Made by a program: the position numbers and the translations under genes. The notes beneath the pieces are model-generated. The model did not search any database and was not told the origin of the DNA. It saw nothing but the letters and a program-made list of their open reading frames with translations. A DNA stretch of 64,000 bases from Stratiolaelaps scimitus (taxonomy: Eukaryota > Arthropoda > Arachnida > Mesostigmata > Laelapidae), in assembly GCA_019614645.1 (NCBI GenBank), contig JABWDB010000005.1:15799001-15863000 (forward strand), read 5' to 3'. Below are positions 11,402 to 22,111 of the stretch, in pieces; position 1 is the stretch's first letter, and every line of letters starts with the position of its first letter.

Positions 11402-11891
11402 CACAAAAACCAACTTGAATTATCATAATAATTATTATTGTGACTATAATAATGATAATAATAATAGTAATAATAATAATAAAGTACATAGTTATAAAGT
11501 AATCGCTGGTAACAGATAAATCATTACCAGCACATTAAATTTAACCTGTTTGTTTTCATTCATAGTAGAGAATGATATAAACGATTATTGAGAAAATTCT
11601 ATCATTATGTCGTTAGAGGCCACTTTCAAAACATGAGCATTCAATGCGAATCATTGCTTACTCTGTCTCTATCCAATGTATTGATACGAATTTGATAAAC
11701 GAGAAATTATTACGTCCTCCCGGAGCCAACGTATTACCCAAGGCAGCATAAATAAATGAAATCTTATTTTCACGCGAATATAATCATCTCTCTGAGCGGC
11801 GTTACCATCAGATGCTTGTGGTCGGAGACGAAGATTTTTCTTCCAGTGAATTTGACAGTACGCAATGAATTCTGCTTCCTTGGTTTTAGTG

Positions 11892-12083
11892 TCAACCTAT
11901 ACTTTTTTTTACTGCTTCCAAACGAATCGTACAGATAACATGTGAGGTCACTGCATCAACGATGGAGATATAGGCCTCAGTTTCAGGGAGAGCTGGAGTT
12001 CCGTCTTCGTTGACTAACGAACGCGGCCCGGTGACTTGACGAACCAAATCGCGACCCGTCGTTCTCGCAGGCTTCTTCGACAT
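11892..12083 (-). CDS. Hypothetical small ORF or orphan exon, unrecognised
   Basis: The minus-strand frame starts at an ATG in good context (CTAAAATGTCG) and runs 63 codons. It begins MSKKPARTTGRDLVRQVTGP and continues through NEDGTPALPETEAYISIVDAV. The first 45 residues have balanced composition and gene-like codon choice. The last 15 look less like protein, so an exon may end near a GTGACC at about 11947. I do not recognise a family. It could be the first exon of a small gene antisense to the pyd-PKNOX intergenic space, a pseudogene fragment or chance. Confidence 0.3.
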   Translation of the reverse strand: MSKKPARTTGRDLVRQVTGPRSLVNEDGTPALPETEAYISIVDAVTSHVICTIRLEAVKKSIG

Positions 12084-13365
12084 TTTAGCAAACGGAATCT
12101 GTAGTTGTATCTTCTGCAGGATGTACAACGGAGTTCGAATCAAGAAACGGTTGAATGGAATTTCAAGTGATCACAATTAGCGTTAGATTGAGATTTTGTT
12201 TTGTTAAATAAATTATATGGTACTCATATCAATTATTCGTTGCTTTGTTTCTGGATGAACTCTGCTTTCCGTTCTCGTTGTGTCAGTCGATTCAACAATA
12301 CGCGGTCAATGTGTTCTACAAATTATTCTTACAGTACAAATTATTGTTTTCCGATGTTTTCGCGGATATTTCGAAGCCGACGAAGCGCTAGCGTACGTCG
12401 TCGTTGAGCGCAGAAGCACAGTCAAGCGGTGCATATTATTCTAGAGCAGTTAGCACCGGTGAGAGACAGAAGTATTGAGCGTTTGACATATAAGGGAACT
12501 TAAGCATTGTATGCAGTTCCTTTAATAAATCAATAAAGCTTTACCCTTTACCTTACCTTTGACCATGAAATCAAATAACGAGATAGAGATGGTCTTTTGT
12601 TCTCGGGTGCTTGCTGATCAAGGTGTGCACAGGCGTTGCTTTTTAGGTTGCTATGATATTCGGACCGTACCCAGGCCATACTTGACGTAAATATGCTAGT
12701 CCATGAGAGATGTTGAAGGCATTTTCACATGAGGCCATCTTGTGTCAGAAGCTACTAATTGATTATAAAGTTCAAGCTTTTTAAATCTGCCGATAATTGC
12801 TAGAGACGAAGACCTGCTGATAGGTGCGAATCAGAACCTGCGGAGCAGGTTCGAGGATTATAGTAAAATAGTTTTCCATGTTAACGATACTTCTGTATGC
12901 TAACATTAGTCGCATATTGCAGTGGGACAGATTCGATGATTTCGGTCGCTCCAGTTAGCCCGCTGTTCAAGAGCATTCATTTTATTTGTCTGTTGTGTCA
13001 AATAAAGTGGATTATATTGTATTTCGAAATGATATGTGGGATTCAGTTTGGGCCCTCTTTCGTCCCGTTTGTAGCAAATTATTGTTGATTAGCAAGGTCT
13101 AAGCTCCTATGATAATGCACTCCACCTGCGAGACTTGTCGGAAAATCGCTAGCTCTGTTGCTCGTATAGACCAGCACCCACCATCATTGTACAGCGAAGT
13201 TTCTATGTGGCCTTCACTTCTCCTGATGTTAACCTTCTGTTGCTGGCCGCGAGATCGTCTCTCCCATACTCCGAGAAGCGTGATTGATTGGGTGTCTCGT
13301 CTGATGGCCGGCTGTCCCTCAGCGGCCAGTGCTGATCGGAGCCTGTGTGCCTACTTAGGCTGCAG
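12084..13365. other. Intergenic sequence between pyd and PKNOX
   Basis: Apart from the SINE-like tail near 12484, I see only AT-rich sequence and a short GAACCTGC/GCAGGTTC hairpin near 12834. No gene is supported. Confidence 0.55.
12484..12550 (+). repeat. SINE 3' tail (headless copy)
   Basis: The sequence GACATATAAGGGAACTTAAG, ATTGTATGCAGTTCCTTTAATAAA and CTTTACC parallels the tail of the element at 4583-4712 almost block for block. No box B lies upstream, so the copy is 5' truncated. Confidence 0.6.
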
Positions 13366-13559
13366 GAGGCCGTGGCGTTTCGCCGTGCGTCCTGGGGGCG
13401 ATCCGCTGCAGCTTCGAAATCCAACAACAATTGTATTAGCGACAACGGCCTATCTCCCTCGGTTGTACCGGCAGATCAAGTTCGGATTGCGCTTCTGTTA
13501 CCGCCTCCGGATCGCTGTGCTATCCAATGCAGTCGCACTAACTGTGGCCTCCTCCCCAG
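13366..13559 (+). promoter_or_regulatory. Possible 5' exon of the PKNOX gene
   Basis: A GC-richer stretch is followed by a consensus donor (CTCCCCAG|GTAAGA, donor at 13560). A CAG at 13363-13365 could be an acceptor, or the exon could start further upstream as the first exon. If joined to an acceptor at 15530 (GACGAACAG), the open frame continues in register into the PKNOX ATG, giving ...CGLLPR-MSDSS. It could be a 5' UTR exon or an N-terminal extension. Only the donor and the frame support it. Confidence 0.35.
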
Positions 13560-15105
13560 GTAAGAACAGGATCAGTGCGGAAAACCATTCGCTGGAGTGC
13601 CTTGTGACAAGCGGTCTGTCGCCAATGCTAACCACCATAGATCGCGAGAAGTTTCAATGGTGATAATCGCTGCCGCGCGGAGCTCGCACGAACCATCGAA
13701 CAGAAAGACAACACACCGAGATTCGGCCCCATTGTTTACCTATAGGATTTTTAAATATAATGGTTACACTCCGACTTGGCCAGGCTCTGGTATTCATATT
13801 CGCCTGTATTGTGTACTACCAGCTCGGCTGCCGTTCTTGTGTGCTGGGTGCGCAATTCTTCATGAGCCTGACAACTCATGGGGTATTCTCTTTGTGTGGT
13901 CTTCAAGTCTAGTTGGAGTTCCATTCCCTTCACCGTAGGCTGGCATCAGCAGTGCAAGTGAACTCCAAACGGAGTACGGGTGACGAGAACCCTCGGGTGT
14001 CTCTATGAGCGGTGTCTATCGTGCTGGTCGTTTGAATCGACGGGTGGTACATCTGCATGTGTACGTGGCTGTATGTGTTCGTGAGTGAGTTCGTTTCAAC
14101 GGAGTGATGATTTCTCCGAGCGCTGCTTCGGGGTATGTTGTCTGGCTCAAATGATTTTGTCGAATATTGACTTCTACAAACAGCGATGTGAGCAACACAC
14201 TCAGTGGGGCTGAACTTTTTCGCACAGCTTGGCGGTTTCTCAGGGGCACAATAGCAGCCCGATGGGACGGGAAATAAAGTAGAGCGTGGTGTGTTCTGTC
14301 CCAGTAATTATATAACTTCACCTCACGGAATCTTACCGGCGATTGTGATCATATCCGGCATCGGGTGATACGACAATTGCTGTAACTGTCGATGGCGTCG
14401 TTCGAGCCTTTAAGTTTTAACTTGACTTTGTTGAGCTCATCTGTTGTTGTTATTGTTGTTGTCATTGTTGTTGTTGCTGTTGCACCATCCCATCGCGGCT
14501 TCCCCGAACGAAGGAGTGAGTCACCACAAAAAGTGGGTTTTTTCCAAACGTCGTTTTGCAATAAGATACAATTCAAGTATTATATTTTCGATATTTGATG
14601 ATCGCTCACCGCAAGGAACGTTATTTCTGTACTTTGTCGCGTATGGTGATCGCGTATTACGTTACCAAAGAAAGTGATACCGTCGCATATGTGCTAACGT
14701 CGTCTCTGTTGTGTGGGCGCTTGCTTCGGTAGTCGTAATTTCTATGGGACCAAAATGTGATAATATGTTATGTTAAATAATTATAATGACAATAGTAACT
14801 ATTTGTGGGATATCAGCGCATACAAGTGAAGTAACAAGAAGTAACACTACGCTTGAAGTTTTAAATATGTAATCCGTAACGCCAGTTCGCGTATTAAACT
14901 GCATTATTCATCTATATATGATGCCATAACGTGTTAACTCAAATAGAGATTCTTTGCTGCTTCGGTGTTGTCTTGATCTGAGGTAATGCTTGGATTGAAC
15001 GAGGTGTTCGTAAATTTACACGAATCTGTAGGAAATTCCATTCCATAGCTGAGCGGTTGGTTTCGAATGAAACATTCGTGTGGTTTTTCCATGTTTTATC
15101 CTATG

Positions 15106-15107
<2 letters not shown>

Positions 15108-15172
<65 letters not shown>
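15108..15172. repeat. (TA)n microsatellite, about 65 bp
   Basis: An uninterrupted TA run upstream of the PKNOX first coding exon. Confidence 0.95.
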
Positions 15173-15175
<3 letters not shown>

Positions 15176-15519
15176 GATATAAACCAGGCATGAATAATCA
15201 TGTCGGACATAGGTAATAATGTATCTCGAACCAAACAAGGGCGAAAACATCTCCAAATTCTTATCTCACGTAACGGCAAACATGTGCCATCATCGGGAGA
15301 CAATCGAGAAATTAATGTTGCCACATTCGTTGTATACTCTTCGTGATTTCCGAACACAAAACGCCAATCTAAATCTACACGAAGGCGAAGAGGCATGTTA
15401 CAATTTTTGCAAGATCTCCGCTCGTTTCAGCTTGTACAAATGTTGCAACTAGCCTGCAAAACAAAAGCTGAAGCCGGTGACGTTTTGAGTAAAAGTGTAT
15501 ATGTTTTTGTTTCGTATTG

Positions 15520-15815
15520 ATGACGAACAGGATGTCGGATTCCTCCGAGCCAGATCAGGATCTGGAATTAGACGAGGATGGAGACATCGACGTGGAGCAT
15601 GTGGCCCCGACCGACGGCGAGGACATCAACCTTGAGGACACCGCCTGTTCCAGGCCGGAGTCGAACCAGAGCATTGACGCCGATTGCGACGTCAAACGCG
15701 GACGCGACAATAGCAGCAGCAGGTGTAACGGCTTCGAACAGGAGCAGGTGGTCGAGGGCGACGAAAATGGCCTGGGCCCAGAGGAGACCGAGATGGTCAA
15801 GCGAGCCCTCCTAAG
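15520..15815 (+). CDS. PKNOX: PKNOX exon 1 (coding): acidic N-terminus
   Basis: In-frame ATGs lie at 15520 and 15532. The frame encodes [20 protein letters not shown] and further Asp/Glu-rich sequence, ending RALL plus two bases of an arginine codon. The donor is GTGAAC at 15816. If the AG at 15529-15530 is used as an acceptor, only the ATG at 15532 remains and it would be the first codon. Confidence 0.85.
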
Positions 15816-17553
15816 GTGAACAGCGCGGTGTGATTTTCCCTTGATTTCGCCAATGAATCAAGGCTAATTTACGTTGTAGACTTAACCAATCGTACACGAT
15901 CTCCCTGACCGTATTGCGTTGTGACGATCACTTGTTATTCCTGCTGTGAGCCACATTCGAGCGTACCTATTATATATATATATATTTTTTTTTTCTTATC
16001 ATTCTCGAATTTCGACAAATTTTCGAGATATCGAATTCTTGTTCCGTATTGCTTCTCCTAGGCATCCACTGTTCCCGCTGCTAGCGTTGCTGTTCGAGAA
16101 GTGCGAGCTGGCCACGAGAACATGCGGGGCTGAGCCTTCTGCGAGCGAACTCAAACGGGAACTCGAGGCGTTCGCTGAGAACACCAAATGTTGGAGTGGA
16201 GGCGAAAGTGCGATTGACCAGCTAATGATCGATGCTCTACAGGTGGTGCTTCAACGTTGCGCAATTAACGCAATTATTATCCGGCTTGATTGATGATTTT
16301 TTCCATTTTGTTGAGCCACTTGACCAGGTGGTTTGCTCTGTCTGCCAGGCAGCGCTGCGTTCTTGAAACGGCACAGCGGCTCGCGGGGCTATTTTTCAAC
16401 ACCGATCTCATTTAGCTGTCAGCGAGTCTTTGCCGTTGAGTGCTCGACGTGCACTCGAGATTTGCGATTAAATCCGTTTATGCGCGACACGTTCGTCCTC
16501 ATTAATTTTCCCATTTATTATGCAATCTGTAATGTCTGTAAAATGAGACAATCGATTCCGATTCGTGTGTCCCTCCGCCAGGTCTTGCGCATACATTTAG
16601 GAGAGCTCCGGAAAGTGGATGAGCTCCGAAATAATTTCTGCCAGCGCTATATCGCTTGTCTCCGTGACAAAATGCACTCGTCGAAATTGCTCAAAGATGC
16701 TCACTTTGACTCGGAGGATGTCGACTCGGATGAGTGTGATCTACTAAGTAATGGAAGTGGAGGTAAGTGCAATCTTCTTGTTTTTTTTCTCTGCAAACTG
16801 CATTATCATAACGACACTTATGACTTGTTATATGCCGGCGGAGAAATTTATGGAATTAGCGATTTGCATAGCGACAGCTAAGTGGCAGCTAAAATCCAGT
16901 TCAATTTGTGCTACTCAAATTCAGGAGAGAACTCTCAGGAGGGTAGCGGAAGTTTACCTGAAACGGCAACGTTACCTCCGTCTGCGAAAAAAGGATCCAG
17001 AGTTTCGCCACGATCGGGACCGCCATCGGCCGGCGCTGGACAGGGCGCTGGCGGCGTGGGTGGCTCGTCCCGAGGCGTGTTACCTAAACAGGCAACCGAG
17101 TTGATGCGGGCGTGGCTTTTCGCCCATATTGTACATCCATACCCGAGCGAGGAGGAGAAAAAACTCATTGCCGAACAGACAAACCTGTCTTTACTACAGG
17201 TGAGATTTGGGTCTGCCTATATGTCGCTGTATTGGCTGTAAAATATGATGGAGCTCTGTATTTGCGGATAATTCCGACTGGTAGGTTAGGTTTGTTGAGC
17301 CAAGAATAGAAATTCATCAAATTAACCGCCGCAGTACGCTAACAGCAGCCGGTTATGAGCATATGTCGTCCGAGAACTTTCGGATTCCGTCAATAGCGAA
17401 ATAGGATAATCACGCATGAAGAAAAGTGGAAGCAACTTCCCTTAGCACCTCACAAAGAAAAGAAGGTTTTTCTTTCAGGTGAACAACTGGTTTATCAATG
17501 CGCGACGACGGATCCTGCAACCCATGTTAGAACAGAACGCTCAGAAGACCTGA
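15520..17553 (+). CDS. PKNOX: PKNOX/PREP-type TALE homeobox transcription factor, five coding exons
   Basis: This is a nuclear DNA-binding protein that, in known relatives, partners PBX/Exd through its N-terminal domain. Exons 15520-15815, 16062-16242, 16582-16762, 16925-17199 and 17479-17553 join in phase to give 335 residues (331 from the ATG at 15532). The order is an acidic N-terminus, the MEIS/PKNOX bipartite domain ([18 protein letters not shown], then [15 protein letters not shown] and YIACLRDKM), a Ser/Gly linker and a TALE homeodomain (about residues 265-325). The homeodomain has the extra-loop PYP and recognition helix [16 protein letters not shown] before the homeodomain and ILQPML after it favour PKNOX over MEIS/homothorax. 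It is shorter than vertebrate PKNOX1 because the linker and C-tail are brief. Confidence 0.94.
16062..16242 (+). CDS. PKNOX: PKNOX exon 2: MEIS/PKNOX domain part A
   Basis: The acceptor is TTGCTTCTCCTAG and the donor is GTGGTG at 16243. It encodes [20 protein letters not shown], then the linker and DQLMIDALQ. It ends in phase 0 before VLRIHL, the same break as the domain's second half. Confidence 0.95.
16582..16762 (+). CDS. PKNOX: PKNOX exon 3: MEIS/PKNOX domain part B
   Basis: The acceptor is CCCTCCGCCAG and the donor GTAAGT at 16763. It encodes [20 protein letters not shown] and [17 protein letters not shown], then an acidic stretch ([11 protein letters not shown]). The first part is the second helix pair of the PBX-interacting domain. 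Confidence 0.95.
16925..17199 (+). CDS. PKNOX: PKNOX exon 4: linker and homeodomain helices 1-2
   Basis: The acceptor is CTCAAATTCAG and the donor is GTGAGA at 17200. A Ser/Pro/Gly linker of about 48 residues is followed by [40 protein letters not shown] and LQ. The three-residue TALE insertion (PYP) is present. It ends in phase 0 just before VNNWF, inside helix 3. Confidence 0.96.
17479..17553 (+). CDS. PKNOX: PKNOX exon 5: homeodomain helix 3 and stop
   Basis: The acceptor is TTTTTCTTTCAG. It encodes [20 protein letters not shown] and AQKT, then TGA. The recognition helix has Asn of WFIN and Ile at position 50, as in TALE factors. The intron within helix 3 is a familiar position in TALE genes. 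Confidence 0.96.
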   Translation: MNNWFINARRRILQPMLEQNAQKT

Positions 17554-19948
17554 ATGAGGGGGACGCTGGTTTCGAGTGTTGTAGAAGACAAGGGCAAAAA
17601 ACAAAGAGAAAAACACGACAAAGTCGAACATCGATCTCAGTTCGGGGCTGTCGCTTTTCGAAGCGCCACGGCTGCAATATGAAATCAATTAGCACGCTGC
17701 AGACTCTGAACGATTTTATTTGCCTTAGGGATACCGATGTGATGTCGCGAGATCCCACCCCAGTGCTGGGCAGGTTGAATCTTTCAAGTCAAAGAGAATC
17801 ATTCAAAGTAGTGAAAGTACAGGAGCTGTAGTGTTCTAGTAACAATAACAATAATAATAGTAACAACAACAAGGGTAATTATTATACTGTATGATAAAAA
17901 TCATCTTCTTCGAGGACAGCAACATGATTGATATGGTCGGGTGTCCTGAGAAATATTGTTCTATACAGGGTTCTGAAAGACACAGGTGAGATGTTACTGT
18001 AGAACGGCCTTCCATCAAACAAAGACCAAGTTGACATTCAATGAAGAATAATTATAAAATTTCTATCACGAAGTGATAGTCAAGACAGCTCAAGATATTC
18101 CAGGGAATATTATTAGTGCGCGTCAGGTCGAACTATCGGATATTGATCCCTACAGAACAGACATGAGACCGGACTGCACTTTTATGTATTTTTGCCGTAA
18201 ACACGAACAATTTAAAATCAACTGAAAAACGTATTGCGTATAAATGTCGGTGTTAATATGACAATGTCACCATAACCTGTTCGACCTTGATTCGACCTTG
18301 GTTGAGTTTGATGTATCAAAAAAAAAGATCTGTCTGGCCACCGATTCGAATGGTTACATTTGATGCTTAGTCGTTCGATGTTGTTCGGTTGAGGCGGGGG
18401 CTCACCTAGAGTGAAATCAGGCGCGTTTTTTCGTTCATTGACGCAATTTAACCTATCGAGCTTCGAGGCAATCTGTGTGTACCGAGGCAGGAGACGGATA
18501 GCAAGGGCTAGTTAGTATCATTTAGTTACTGCGCGATTGCTGTATATAAAATAAATAAACGATATTGATAGATAGATACTGTACATACGCACGTTGAATA
18601 CGTGAGAACTAGAGCGTGGAAGATTAGCAGAGAATAAGGTGAGGCTGACCCTATTGATACGATCGGCGTTCCAGAAAGAGAGCATCATATATCAGCTACA
18701 ATGATTATTGTACTAAGTGGTATTAGAGGACAGGCTAACCGTGGAGGAGAGAAGACGAGAGAGAGACACTTCGTGGTAATTTAGCTAATAAAATGAAATG
18801 CATGATCTCAATTTGTACCATACAACAGTAAGAATCACATTGTGTCCTCACTATAGTCCGTACATAGTCGGGGGTCGTTCGGTGTCGTTAAATTCATAGC
18901 GGTTTTCGAGAGAGATTCAGCATATAGCTTTATTTCGTTTGAAAATTGGGCGCAGCTCTTTTAAGGGTTGAAATTACGTTCAAGTTCACTAGAGATTGGT
19001 ATAGTAGCCCGCTTTCGGAGTTTGAAAACGCCAATTCAATAAGCGACAAAGAAAGTACACATAGGGATTCATTTTTAATAAATTCTCAAATTTTATTAGT
19101 AGTATACATACATTGCCATTTTTTCTTCGTTTTTATTCACTCGTTGCCCCAGTCCTATAATAAATACATGAACGCAATAATGTACGTAACTTGCGCCTCC
19201 CACATGCGTCCTCACATCGTCATCATCATTATTCTCATTATTATCGGGTTGAAGGTGAAGCCACCCACGTACAACAACTCCTCGTCTAAATATGCGTTTT
19301 CGCCTGACTGTGTTGCTCGACCCCGAAGCAGTTCCTACACATCATTGTGCCATTTTTCATCAGCAATCTTCTCGAACCAATGATCATTACTGCGTTCATC
19401 GTATACCTCCCTCTATGCCACAGAGTCCTACAGGTCTCTCACTACTCTATTTCATCGACGGGCTTTTGTGTCAGCAACCCGACTCCGACGTCTACTCTGC
19501 AGCCTTGTCGCACTGACTGCCTGTCCTGCCTCTTGAATTCGTATTGAACAATGTCTATTTGGTTAGTTCTATTCGCGTCCGCGGTCGCCAGCACACCGTA
19601 ATCACTCGCTCTCTCGACTGCGCGCGTGTGGGTGTAACCGGCGTTATCGTCTGACGTGTGGCGCACGGTGGATTTACTCGCGTGCTCTAGGCGCGACTCA
19701 AGAATTGTGACGTGCTATCTTCCGTTAGTTTCCTCTGCCTATAATTGGTTTAACAGTATATGACGGAATATGCTCATTTGTTGACATCTGCGTTCGTTTT
19801 GTCTACTGTTAGCACAAGGGAGCTTTGCGGTCATCGTCTGGCCCTTGTTGACGTGGGCCTGTTGTCGAAATTTTGCAGTATGTAGCTGGTGCCAGTTGCG
19901 AAGGGACGTCATAAATTTTCTGCACATTTTCTGCACACTAAATCATAA
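17554..19948. other. PKNOX 3' UTR and convergent intergenic sequence
   Basis: No coding frame is supported. AATAAA hexamers near 18550-18559 and 18787-18792 are candidate PKNOX poly(A) signals. The rest is mixed AT-rich sequence between two convergent genes. Confidence 0.55.
18550..18559 (+). terminator. Candidate PKNOX poly(A) signals
   Basis: Two overlapping AATAAA hexamers lie about 1 kb after the stop codon. A third is at 18787-18792. The 3' end is not determined. Confidence 0.4.
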
Positions 19949-19954
19949 TTTATT
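19949..19954 (-). terminator. Candidate VPS37 poly(A) signal
   Basis: TTTATT on the plus strand reads AATAAA on the minus strand, about 200 nt after the VPS37 stop codon. Confidence 0.5.
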
Positions 19955-20157
19955 TCGCACGCCCCTCTTACCATTGCGCATCGTCACACGACAGGGCCCC
20001 GGTCGTTGTTCCCTGCTCTGATGGATGTCAGCGCAGTTGCTCGTCAGGATTTGCTCGTCCGTAGATGCAACATTCTCATCTCATTCTCTTGTTATTAATA
20101 GTATAATTCTCATTGATAATATTCACGCTCTGGCCGGTCTATACACCAGACGATCGC

Positions 20158-20508
20158 TCACAAGCCCGGCGTAGGCATGCTCATAGCTCCGCCAGGTGGA
20201 TAAGGTGTTGGATAGTTCAAATACGGTGGTGCACCATACGGGGGCATCTGCTGGATCGGCGCGTAGGCTGGCATTCCCATGGGTGGAGCCATATTCGGTA
20301 ACGACGGTGGCTGATATTCGCCACCGGCTGGCATGTATCGTGGAAATGGGGGTACGCCCACAGCCGGAACACGGTTTCGCTCACGCAGCAGCTCGGCTGC
20401 CTTTTCTGCTCGTACTCGACGAAGGTGGGAGTCCCTGCGACTGTCAACGAATTTGCCCAGAAAGTCCTCGGCGGTTATCGCTGACGAAAGAAAATCATTG
20501 GCGATCGT
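20158..20508 (-). CDS. Vps37: VPS37 terminal exon: Mod(r) end and proline-rich tail
   Basis: The acceptor on the minus strand is GCGATTTTACAG. It encodes TIANDFLSSAITAEDFLGKF, then LRRVRAEKAAELLRERNRVP, then a Pro-rich tail ending SMPTPGL and TGA. The AEDFL and SRRDSHLRRV blocks are diagnostic. The Tyr/Pro-rich tail is disordered. Confidence 0.93.
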   Translation of the reverse strand, partial: TIANDFLSSAITAEDFLGKFVDSRRDSHLRRVRAEKAAELLRERNRVPAVGVPPFPRYMPAGGEYQPPSLPNMAPPMGMPAYAPIQQMPPYGAPPYLNYPTPYPPGGAMSMPTPGL

Positions 20509-21126
20509 CTGTAAAATCGCATGCCGCCACCAAAGCCAACAGCAGCGAATAACAACAATAATAACGATATAGAGAAATGTTAGCATCCGCTTGTGATATC
20601 GAGTACGATCAGGTACTCTCTACTGATGGGTCGATGTCGTGGGTAAATATGACACTTCTCACAATTTGGCACCACTGACAGAATTGCATGACAAAATAAT
20701 TAGGAAGTGTTAAAGCACTCAGTATCAATATAGGTATTACAATCAGATTTGTAATCACAAAAACGCCTTATATATATATATCATATTTTTCATACCTCTG
20801 ATTCGTCCTCGGCCTCCCTTGCCGCTGCCTCTAGCAAGGCTTGAATGGTATCAAGACTAGGCGGCGCGGAGTTGGATAGCGGCGTATCCTCCTGCAGCTT
20901 CTCAACATCGGACCTCAGCTGTTTGCCTTCGTGGAACATTTGCAACAATTTGTTCCGTAGCTCAAAGAAACGTGACTCTTTGTCGACGTTCTCACGGGCA
21001 ATCCTCCGATTCTCCTCGAGGAGCTGATTTCGACAGCGTTCCAAGCCGCGAGCAGCTGGCCCATCAGTGAACTGTCGATCGAGGGTGGCATCTTCGCATT
21101 CGATGAGACTCTTGAGCTCATCGTTG
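20158..21126 (-). CDS. Vps37: VPS37 (ESCRT-I subunit), last two exons
   Basis: VPS37 is the coiled-coil subunit of ESCRT-I, which sorts ubiquitinated cargo into multivesicular endosomes. Minus-strand exons 20796-21126 and 20158-20508 join in phase 0 and encode 226 residues of a Mod(r) domain plus a Pro/Met/Gly-rich tail. The Mod(r) coiled coil reads NDELKSLIECEDATLDRQF through FFELRNKLLQMFHEGKQL and on to SAITAEDFLGKFVDSRRDSH and LRRVRAEKAAELL. The tail is typical of VPS37B/C paralogues. The upstream exon needs two bases before the first complete codon (N of NDEL), so a short first coding exon is missing. I did not find it between 21127 and 31000. Confidence 0.9.
20796..21126 (-). CDS. Vps37: VPS37 exon: Mod(r) coiled coil, first half
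   Basis: On the minus strand the acceptor is TATATTTTCAG and the donor is GAG|GTATGA. It encodes the start of the coiled coil to DTIQALLEAAAREAEDESE. The leading base completes a serine-type codon with the missing exon. Confidence 0.9.
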
Positions 21127-22070
21127 CTGAAAATATACAGATAAGCAGCAAAACGACAACGGGGCAAAGACACAAGAATATAACAGCCTTAGCATAAATA
21201 TACAAGGTTCACCTAAAGGTTCAACGTTTCTAATAAATACATAGGCAACAACTGGCGTGATCAATATACATGAAAACACTTGTTACAGAAGAAGATGTTT
21301 AACTTTATGTTTACGGCCGTCCACGTAGATCACGGTTGATTGATATATCTTCACGTACTGCAACCCTAAAACAGGTGCGTGATTCCATAGTATTTATAAT
21401 GTGTATCTGTGCCTGTGTGTGTGTTTCTTGGAGCCAGAACTCAAATACGAACTATAGAGCTATTGCAATGAATAGCCGGGTTCGGAGACAGTTGTCCACA
21501 CAATCGGCAGTTCCCGCCTCCTTCAGCCATCCACGGTAGCAATTGTTGAAAAGCGTCTACCTCAACCAACAAAGCCACGCGCAATTCGCGCGCGTTAGCG
21601 TCTCTGAGAAAAGCCAGAGCGAGTTGAAGCGGCAAAAACTCAGCCCATAGTTGCCGAGTTGATTTCATCTGTTGTATGAGTAATGGACAGGGAACAGGGT
21701 CAGGGAACAGGGTCAGATAGGCGTCAAGGGCACCGCACTGCAATAGAGGACTGGTACCATGGAATATTCATACATCTGTCTTTCGTCGACGCTAATTATT
21801 GAAGGGCGGCTGACATTTTGCTGGCAGTCTTCATTTGAAACATTTGAAATTTCTGGAATTTAAACGATAATCACCACGCCATAATTAGCTTCCCTGCGAG
21901 CTGCCCTTCGGAGAAGTCTATGACAGACGTGCAGTCACAAGTATAATAAATTGAAATGAGCGATGCCTCCACCTAGCTGAATAAATTTCACTGAAGCCGA
22001 TGTGTGTGTGAGAGTGTGAAAACTGTTGCCAATACAGCATAACAGTTCAAGGCACTTTAATGAATGCCTA

Positions 22071-22111
<41 letters not shown>

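Larger units (their letters stand above)
10504..11500 (+). other. pyd 3' UTR and downstream sequence
   Basis: No protein-like frame is seen. The region holds (ATG/ATT)n near 10919-10960, an 11-bp hairpin at 11145-11172 and an (AAT)n tract at about 11420-11483. AATAAA hexamers near 11396 and 11478 are about 0.9-1.0 kb after the pyd stop and are candidate poly(A) signals. Confidence 0.5.

Noticed and set aside
21441..21743. 100-codon minus-strand frame with leucine-rich helices
   Set aside because: It was considered as VPS37 exon 1, but phase and composition do not fit, and no other family is recognised.
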